Positions 9,707-17,800 of a DNA stretch of 64,000 nt are shown here, in pieces. Made by a program: the position numbers and the translations under genes. Source of the DNA: Symbiodinium natans (taxonomy: Eukaryota; Sar; Dinophyceae; Suessiales; Symbiodiniaceae); NCBI GenBank assembly GCA_905221605.1, contig CAJNDS010001236.1:435001-499000 (forward strand). Reading direction: 5' to 3'. Position 1 is the first letter of the stretch. Every line of letters begins with the position of its first letter. Under the pieces are notes generated by a model that ran no database searches, was not told the origin of the DNA, and saw only the letters and a program-made list of their open reading frames with translations.

Positions 9707-10072
9707 TGTGAAACTGCAGGTGCGCCACTCAGTCGTCGATTTGCTCTGGGCTGCACTTGGTTATTTGTTTGTGTGTGTGTGTGTGTTGTGGGGCTGTGGG
9801 ACGGCAGTACGGGAACAACGCGGATCTGATTTGTAAAGCAGCAGCATGCTGCATCGTGCAGGTTCTGCTGCACCCTGATTTGTAAGTTGCACATGCTTTT
9901 GTTGCTGTGACCGTGATGCTCGCTCGCCAAACGCCTCATCTGATGACAGTCCGTATGCTTCGTCGTTTTCGGTTTTGGGTCGTGTCTGGTCATGGCAGAA
10001 GCTCAGAAGACGGATGACAACTTTGCTATGGCTCAAGTGCCAAAAGCCGTGCCCGGTTTGCTGCCATAAACA
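9707..10072 (+). repeat. 3' LTR of copia element
   Basis: 366 bp, matching the 5' LTR throughout except for a shorter TG repeat (14 nt difference). It ends ATAAACA and is followed by TAAAC, the right copy of the target duplication (10073-10077). Confidence 0.95.
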
Positions 10073-10225
10073 TAAACCCTCAACCCTAAACCCTAAACCC
10101 TAAACCCTAAACCCTAAACCCTAAACCCTAAACCCTAAACCCTAAACCCTAAACCCTAAACCCTAAACCCTAAACCCCAAACCCTAAACCCTAAACCCTG
10201 AACCCTGAAGCCTGAACCCTAAACC
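10073..10225 (+). repeat. CCCTAAA array, right half of copia target
   Basis: Continues the array broken at 3090, with a few CCCTCAA, CCCCAAA and CCCTGAA units. Confidence 0.96.
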
Positions 10226-10532
10226 GTCTAGGTGATAGAGCTTCTAGATTCCTGGTGGGCAGATGGGGTTCGATTTAAAGCTCAGTAGAGATTCGGTCTG
10301 AGATTCGGGCTGCGATCATGCAAGCTCAGAACGCGGCATGTAAGGGCCTCACAGTTACAGCCTCCAAGAACTTTTTTTTTTTCTTTTCTAGAGGGGGGGG
10401 GGGGTTTGGGTGGTTGAGGCAAGTTGAGGGTCGTGGGTTGTTCGGGAGCTGACAGGCATCAGCCTTTGCACCGCAGCCCAAATTAGACCCTGTCATGGCC
10501 CAAAAAAGTCTCTGAAACCGGGGCCTGGGCAG

Positions 10533-13500
10533 GCGTTGTCATTCGAGCAGCCACCTCTGCACACCAGAGGCCGCTGGGTTGAGGGTTTAGGGTTTAGGTT
10601 TCTGGTTTAGGGTTTCGGGTTTAGGGTTTAGGGTTCTTGGGGGGCGTGCCGGACTCTGGAAATTCACGCGTTTGGAGCTTGGGACACTTTTAGGACACTT
10701 TATGTGCGTGCCTGTACAGATAATGATAGAGGTGCGATTATACACAATACAATACAATACAGTGTGCTCCTCAAAAGTCTGTAAATTAAAGGGGCTCATG
10801 AAGATGAATAGTGCTAGACGGCATTTAAGCAATAGAACTGGCCCATAATCGTAAATGCAATGAAAGTATTAAGGGTTGTTCGGGGTTGTTCGCTTCGTTC
10901 ACATCTTTTGTTCTATTATTACTGTGCTCTTTTGCTCCTGAAATGTACGACAGGAATAATAAAGGAGCAAGGAGTAAACAAGATAAGAAATAGCGTGCAT
11001 TTTCGGCCCAATATGATATCGTGAGCGCTGTCGTTTTCTTATCTTTGCCTTGTGCGCACAGGGCCGTTAGTCCCAAAACGTGAGCGCTGTCTTTTTCTTA
11101 TCTTTGCCTTGTGCACACAGGGCCGTTAGTCCCATACTTCTGCTGCCAAAACCAGCGTTTACATAGGGCTTGGAGGAGGTGTCAAGCACTGGAGAGCTCA
11201 ATGCTTTAAGGGCCACAGTTGCTCTAGTGTTTCGATGTTTGCAGCTTGTGTGGTTTTGTGTGGCAGCCTAGGGCATTTAGGGCTTCCAGGGTGACGGCGG
11301 CCATCTGCAGCGTGTGAGACTACGCCTTTCATATTTTGAAGCTGTGTTTGGACCATGTGTTAGACCGATGTGTGTGTGGGAGACGTGGATTTGGGACCAA
11401 GGTCTTTTGCTTGGAGCATGGCTGCTGAACCCTGCGCCCTGTACACACAAAACCCTAAACCCTAAACCCTAAACCCTAAACCCTAAACCCTGAACTCCAA
11501 TCGGTACTCTCTTGGAGGCCATCCTTCACCAACGCCAGCCTCCCAGCGGGGCCGCCGAGAGGGAAAGGGTACCGAAGCAGCGAAGCCTTGGGTTTTGGGG
11601 GTCGGTCAACTTAGGTAGCCCAGTGGTGCCCTACCTTTTCTCTGGTTCAAGGTTCCCTTATAAAGTAACCAACCCAAAAGAGGGTGCCCTTCTTGTAATA
11701 TGATTACTGGGCTACCAAGACTAGCTTGTTTATCTTGGAAGCCCGTTGGTACCCTGTACCCTTGTTTGTTCGTTATGGCTTCCCGTACACAGTAACCAGC
11801 CATAAGAAGGGCACCCTTTTGGCTACTGGCTATTAAGTTATGTGCAAACCCCCAGCCTAGTTCACGGTACGGAGGTCGTAGGGAACATAACTTCATCCCT
11901 AGACTGTAGAAACACGAAGACGAGAAGCGGACAGGACAACCAGCGTTGAGGACAGCGTGACGTGTGGCCGCCCTTGAATCTTCCTAATATGCCATACTTC
12001 AAGCAAAGCTACGCATGAACCTTGAATTCGTCAGGGTAGTTGTGGCACAAGACCCTTGAATGCCGCAAGGCCATCTGCTGGAGTGTTTGTGGCGCCACCA
12101 CTGCGGTCGCCATGCAGGCGCTGATGAGCACCGAAGCAGCCAAGTGGTAACACACGTCGAAACTAGCGGAAGAGCGTTTTAACCTGCAGAACGATATAGG
12201 ACACGCAGAAAACGATAACCCAAACCCAGCATCCATGTCTTCAGCTTAACAAGCAATTTTGCAATTTTGACCGCAGCTCAATATCTCTCTCTCCCTCTCT
12301 CTCTCCCTCTCTCTCCCTCTCTCTCCCTCTCTCTCCCTCTCTCTCCCTCTCTCTCCCTCTCTCTCCCTCTCTCTCCCTCTCTCTCCCTCTCTCTCCCCCT
12401 CTCTCCCTCTCTCTCCCCCTCTCTCTCCGTCTCTCCCCCCCTCTCTCCCCTCGCCCACTCTCCTTCCCAGAACCCTACAAAATCCCAATGCTCTTGGAAG
12501 AGGCAGCGGAGCGCCCCGGTGCTTCTGGGCTCCCCCCCGGCGCGGGGGGAAGGGGGGGGGGGAAGGGGAAGGGGTTTAGGCTTTCGGGGTTCTCCTTGGT
12601 TTGCGTCGTTTGCGTGTTTGGGAAGATGGTGGGACTGAACTAGCGTCTGACGATTAGATACAACTTGGCCTTCATCCCGAGCTCCAACCTCGCCTGAAAC
12701 CCTGCACCCAGCCCGAATCTCTCGCCTTGAGATGCCGCCCGAAGCAAAATCTCCACCAAACGCTTACATGGGCACAACACACCCACCAAGGGCAGAAGCT
12801 CCCAAAATGCCCAATCCGAAGCTCCATTCTCTAAACCTTTACCGACCACCAAATGAACCCAATCAATTCCCAACCCGACGCAAGAGGAACAGAAGTCGGA
12901 TTCTCCACAGGCTCCAGCCTTCGTCCTCTCTGCCCGTGCGGCCGAAGGCCGTGCATACTTAGGACTTGTTCGATCGATTTAGGACTTCGTGTGTGGGACT
13001 TAGATTTGTAGGGCTGATTCGGGAGTGAAGGTGTGGCTTTCATGCTTATGTAGCTTAAACGCTGGGGAACGCAAAGCTGATGTGTGCTCTTGCAATGAGG
13101 AGTTAAGATTCTAAGATTGGGTTTGGGATGGAAGGCCATTTGGGGCATCAGGGTGCTGCGATTTGTGTTGGACGCTCCGGAGGTCTGGGGGCGGGGGGGG
13201 GGTATCCTGAACAACTTAAGGGCTAGAGTCCGGGCTTGAGTTCGGGTGCACAGCTGAGGCCCTAGATACGCTTAAGGGCAGCACATACACCTCAACGCTT
13301 GGGTATTACTACGCCTTCGGCGCATCGCCTGCGGAAGGGTCTCTGAATGCACAATAGACGTACGCTTGTCGTGCTTAGTTGTCGGGCGAAAGGCCGCGTC
13401 AAAGTGCCTGAACCTTAGAATTAGAATGGCCTAGGGAAGTCAACATTCGGGACCTGCCGCAGGCCAGTGGATGCATCCGCGCATCACACCAGCGGAAGCC

Positions 13501-14257
13501 GCTGTGGCCAAGGAAGCATCAGGGTTTAGGTCGCATGCTTGGAAAACTTGTGCCATTAAGCCCTTTCTAGAATGACGTCAGGAACAGAACTCAGGGTGAC
13601 CACCCAGTCAAGCCGTGCTGCTTCGGAGCTTCCAGGTTGGTGCCTAATCGCCGCTGCAGAACGTAAGGTCGGAAGCGATAGGGCCCTCCCGAAGGCAGCT
13701 GCAACCATTCCACACGCAAGAGCAGCGCGCTGGCCTCTGGTTGCGAACCCCCAGTCCGAAGTGACACACATGAGCTTCGGGGGTCCGAGCCATGCCTCCT
13801 TGACTGTAGCCTCACGAAAGCTTCGTCGCAGGAGCGACTGGCCGGTGGGCGCCGGGGACCCCGGCGCAAAGGGTGAAGGACGAGGTTGGGAATGCTTGGG
13901 CCTTCCTCAGACTTCAGCTCTGGACTCCGAATGCTTGAAAATCGAGAGTAGTAGGCACAAGACACGCAACTTAGGGCCTAGGGTTTAGGATTGAGGGTTG
14001 AGGGTTTAGGGTTTGGGGATTGGGGTTTGGGGTTTTGGGATTTTGGGGTTTGGGATTTAGGGTTTACATATTAGGGTCAAACTCTGCACACGGAGCCCTG
14101 CCAGAGACCCCAATCCTTGAAGCGGGCTGAAGGCATACCGGGCAACCCAAAGCCTTCAAACCATCCCTAAACCCTAAACCCTAAACCCTAAACCCTAAAC
14201 CCTAAACCCTACACCCTGACAACATGAGGTCCGGCGGCCACGGTGCCCGCCCCACAG
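10533..14257 (+). CDS. Tandem-duplicated multi-exon gene, copy 1 (partial model)
   Basis: Seven small exons recognised because each has a partner in copy 2 (14862-20654), in the same order. Exons: A 10533-10569, B 12070-12117, B2 12503-12539, C 12911-12947, D 13463-13512, D2 13810-13831 (tentative), E 14229-14257. The acceptors are AG and nearly all are followed by G. Donors are GC or GA, except GT after E. Phases chain from B onward: B 2-2, B2 2-0, C 0-1, D 1-0, D2 0-1, E 1-0. Exon A ends in phase 1, so at least one exon between A and B is missing from the model. Peptides include LSFEQPPLHTR, PSAGVFVAPPLRSPC, QRSAPVLLGSPP, APAFVLSARAAE and PAATVPAPQ. The product is Pro/Ala-rich and not recognised. 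Differences between copies fall mainly at third codon positions (9 of 12 in exon B), so the + frame has been under protein-level selection. Start and stop codons were not found. Confidence 0.7.
10578..10640 (-). repeat. Short degenerate TTTAGGG array
   Basis: GGGTTTA units directly downstream of exon A of copy 1. Confidence 0.85.
11021..11134. repeat. Two-copy tandem repeat, period 59 bp
   Basis: The segments 11021-11075 and 11080-11134 are nearly identical (GTGAGCGCTGTC...GTTAGTCCCA) with a four-base spacer. Only two mismatches are visible. No function is evident. The rest of 10641-11450 holds no supported gene. Confidence 0.9.
11448..11490 (+). repeat. Short CCCTAAA array
   Basis: Six CCCTAAA units. 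Confidence 0.9.
11611..11718. mobile_element. Family E MITE-like element, copy 1
   Basis: About 108 bp with inverted ends TAGGTAGCCCAGTGGTGCCC and ATGATTACTGGGCTACCAAG. The internal block GGTTCAAGGTTCCC is shared with copies at 52271 and 52825. Confidence 0.8.
11735..11835. mobile_element. Family E MITE-like element, diverged copy 2
   Basis: Lies just 16 bp after copy 1. It shares the sequence order (GTTGGTACCC, CAGTAACCAGCC, AAGGGCACCC, TACTGGCTA) but is more diverged. Confidence 0.6.
12281..12450. repeat. CTCTCTCTCCCT-type microsatellite
   Basis: A long (CT)n/(CTCTCTCC)n pyrimidine tract between exons B and B2 of copy 1. Open frames on both strands here are repeat translations, not genes. 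Confidence 0.95.
13978..14070 (-). repeat. Degenerate TTTAGGG/TTTGGGG array
   Basis: GGTTTAGGG, GGTTTGGGG and GGATTTTGGGG units, strongly decayed. Confidence 0.85.
14163..14218 (+). repeat. CCCTAAA array before exon E of copy 1
   Basis: Seven to eight CCCTAAA units ending eleven bases upstream of the exon E acceptor. Confidence 0.93.
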
Positions 14258-14755
14258 GTTGCGGAGTGGGGGTTTCGGCTGTGCAGGTTCTTGGGGTTTG
14301 AGGGTTTTTGGGTCACCTACGGCGCCGGTAGACTGTAGACTGGCCCATGAGTTTTCGCTGAGAAGGGTTGGGGGTTTTGAACCTGCAATAGAGTCTGGCA
14401 GTGGCCTTCCATTCACCAGGCAAGGGTTCAGGGTTCTGGGTTCAGTTGCGGGCGGTGGCATTGAGGAACACCTTTCCGGCAGCTGCAAGACCCGAGCTGT
14501 AAACATTTCCCCGCTGTGCGTCCAACCCCCTACACCCTGAAGCCCGACATCCTCGCAGCCGGACACTTCTGGATGAAGGAAGCCGGAGGACGGTCCAAGT
14601 TCCAAGTAGCTTGTTTTAGGTGGAGTTGTGTCGGGGCTTAGGCTCCTACGTCGAGGATTGTTCCTCGTGGCCTGAAGTCTTGAAGTTGTTGCTTCGCGTC
14701 TTCTGCCTCTCGTGGGAGAAGGCATGGAGGCGTTTCTTCGCGGCTTGCTTGTGGA

Positions 14756-14827
14756 CCCTAAACCCTAAACATCCCTAAACATCCCTAAACATCCTTAAAC
14801 CCTAAACCCTAAACCCTAAACCCCAAA
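14756..14827 (+). repeat. CCCTAAA array with CATCCCTAAA units
   Basis: Separates copy 1 from exon A of copy 2. It includes three 10-bp CATCCCTAAA variants. Confidence 0.9.
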
Positions 14828-14861
14828 GCGTGGAAACCCCAAGCCTGGGCCCGGGTGGCAG

Positions 14862-17800
14862 GTCCTTTCCTTCGAGCAGCCCCTGCTGCACGCCAGAGGA
14901 GAGCCCTCGGGTTTGGTCGAGCTTCGGGTTCTTTTAGGGTTTAGGGCTTAGAGTTTGGGCTTGAGGGTTTCGGGTTTAGAGGAGTTTGGGGCTCTTTCTT
15001 GGGGGGGGGGGGGGTGGGGTTTAGCCCTTTAGCCCTTTTAGGGGTGAAAGTTCACAGGGGCCCAGAATTTAGGGGGACTTTTGCTGGTAGGAGTGGCCTG
15101 GGCAGTTAAAATGGCCACAAACTGGAGACTTGAACGCTCGCCGTGGTGAGCATGTCACCTGGCTTGAGTTGGCCCTGGATTTCCAGGCCAGTACACACAT
15201 TGAACTGTGCGCGGCTGATGCTGATGGCGCCAAAGAGTTGGCTGGGAAGAGAGCGATCTTCTTTGCTTCCGCTGCTCGGCGTGTGTCGGTCATCTGCCAA
15301 GATGCGCTTGCCCCGGTCGATCCGTTTCCTAACAACCTTGCACGTAGCTTGGCTCCGCTTGGCTTGCCTAATGCGGGGGGCTTTCCGATGCGTCCCTTGT
15401 TTTTGCGACCGGACGTCGTCAATCGGATCTTGTACCAGGCTGCTTTGGAAAATTTGCAAACAAACTGTAAACTAGCTTTCATACCAAAGTTTGGGCAGTT
15501 AGGGGATGCACTTTGGAGCCCACATGTTGCTCTTGAGCTTGCCCGACCTCGCTATAGACTCAAAGTCAAAACGCGGGCGACTGATGTTCAGAGCAATCGC
15601 CCTGAGGTGTTGCGTCAGCCTTCCAATGTCCAGGAGGTGAGGGAACAGATTCCTTGGGATGCTTCCCAACCATACTATGTCCCGGGTTTGCGAAAGCTGC
15701 AAGTGTCACGTGAACAGAAGCGGCTGTTGCACAACCGTGATGCAGACGGCAAGGGATGGCATCGCCTTGCCCCTTTCTACGGTGCTGAAGGCAATGGTGA
15801 TGCTGAGCTTGTATGCGTTAAGTGTCACCAGCGTACTGACTTCAACGGCTGGAAGCGCAAGTGGCAGCAGCGCCACTGTGGAGGTGCTAGTGGCGAAACT
15901 CATCAAGAGGTTGCTGTTGCTCAAGGTACGTTAAATTGGCGCAAGCGACGCGTGCGCCAACATAATGAAACTGCAGATGCAAACCACTTGCATCTGATTG
16001 CAGAGCCTCAGGCCCATGATGGGCGCATTCGATGCACACGGCCTCGATGCAGTGCCCATTTAGCATGGTGCCAGGCACGGACATTCTTCGCTCAGCCTTG
16101 TCCCGGCTGAGGTGTGATTTCCTTATCTTTTGGCTGCACAACCCGCGTATGGTTGCGGCCCGCTGGAGATGATGATGTGGTAGGAGTGGCCTGGAGGGTT
16201 TAGGGCTTAGGACGAGCAAAGCCTTGTTTAACCCACGGGCTGCCCGTTCACCTCTTAAACCCCTGCCGGTACCTCAACCTGAGAGTTCTCTCTCCACAAC
16301 GCTAAATCCCTTAGAACCCCACGACCCCTTGAACCCCCTCAAACCAACAAACAACATAAGCACCGAAGCTCTCACACCCGCCTTCACTTCCTGATGTCCT
16401 TGGCCACTCTTTCCGACAGAGGCCCACCGGCAGCCACGACCCCTGCGCAGCGCGGGGTCCCAGACAGATATCAGGTCTCGAACCCGGATTCCGAAGATCA
16501 TGGGTTGAGTTGTCTAGGGTCTCATGCGAATGCGGAAAGCACGTCTCAAGCTTGTCATTTCGGCATGAGCCCCCCTGCTATGTTATTCATTTTGTTGTGA
16601 TTTTGGAGTTTCAGGCGCCAGGTTTCGGTAGGGCCGGCTACGCACTGCAGACCCCAAGCCGCAAGACCCTGAGCCTCGAAGAGAGGCGCCCTTTCAGGAT
16701 TGAAGGTTTGTTTGGTCTTGTTGGCGTTTTACAGGACATCCTGCGTCACTCTGCTCCAAGAGCCCAGCTGCCCCCCAAAGCCCGCTATCAGCTCTGGACC
16801 GCCTTCTAAAGGTGGAACCACGGGCGCTTAGTATGTCCCCTTGCCCTTGTTTATAGGGATCCGAAGTACGCGCCCTTGTATATCAAGGGGCCCAAATACC
16901 CTAAACCCTAAACCCCAATCCCTAAACCCTAAACCCTATACCCTATACCCTAAACCCTATGCCCTAAACCCTAAACCCCAAACCCCCCGATACTTGGAAC
17001 CTTAGAAGGCCTGAAACACGCACATCTGCAGGCCGCCTGCCGGGGTCTTTGTGGCACCTCCAATCTGCTCGCCGTGCAGGCAGGGGTTAGGGTTTAGGGT
17101 TTAGGGTTTGGGGTTTGGGGTTTAGGGTTTAGGGTTTTAGGGTTTAGGGTTTTAGGGTTTAGGGTTTAGGGTTTAGGGTTTAGGGTTTAGGGTTTAGGGT
17201 TTCGACGCGGCTTCACAAGCCTTAGGCTTTAGAGTTAGACAGCCGCTGAGAGCTGTAAGAACACAAAGGCACATCGCCTTTGACTGAGGGCCGGCGCGAG
17301 TGTGCGAAGTGCTCCATCTTGCCACTCCACGTAGGTTGGGGTTTGGGGTTTAGGGTTCAGGGTTCAGGGTTCAGGGTTTAGGGTTTAGGGTTTAGGGTTT
17401 AGGGTTTAGGGTTTAGGGAGCACAGCTGAGGTGTATCTGGTTGTCAAGTGGTTTGGAGAGTTCTCGGTCCTTGCCGCGTTTCGACTTTTGCGAGCTGCAC
17501 CCTAGACTGGTCTGCTTTGGCTGCCGTGAGCCCCAACTTCCAAAAGTGAGTAGTGTAAGTGCTACTCAAGTCGGCAGATTTTACGAATACGTCGCTGGGC
17601 ATACATCACCCCACCCCCCTCCCCCCTAAGACTCTCCAAGCACAGCAAAGCACAGCAAGTCCCAGTTCAACCAATCCCTGACTTCCTAAGTTCTGCAAAT
17701 TTTTAGCCCTTCAAATTTCTGCAGCCTTGTAATCCCTCGATCCCGCCTTCAGGCAGCGCAGCGCCCCAGTATTGTTGGGCTCGCCGCAGGCACGACATGG

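Larger units (their letters stand above)
3091..10072 (+). mobile_element. Complete Ty1/copia LTR retrotransposon
   Basis: A 6982-bp element with two LTRs, a possible primer-binding site directly after the 5' LTR (TGGCAGCGGAGC), one gag-pol frame in copia order (protease, integrase, reverse transcriptase, RNase H), a purine tract (GAGAGGGGG, 9698-9706) directly before the 3' LTR, and a TAAAC target duplication. There is no stop or frameshift in the polyprotein. The nearly identical LTRs mean a recent insertion, and the element may still be active. It lies inside a CCCTAAA array. Confidence 0.96.

Noticed and set aside
12246-12638. Open frames on both strands over the CT-rich tract
   Set aside because: They are translations of a (CTCTCTCC)n microsatellite, giving Ser-Leu or Arg-Glu repeats, and the real signal there is the 37-nt exon B2.
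11520-16811. Possible extra exon pair between A and B (about 11520 in copy 1, 16734-16811 in copy 2; both could begin GHP)
   Set aside because: Similarity is limited to a few bases and the phases do not fit the A-to-B transition.
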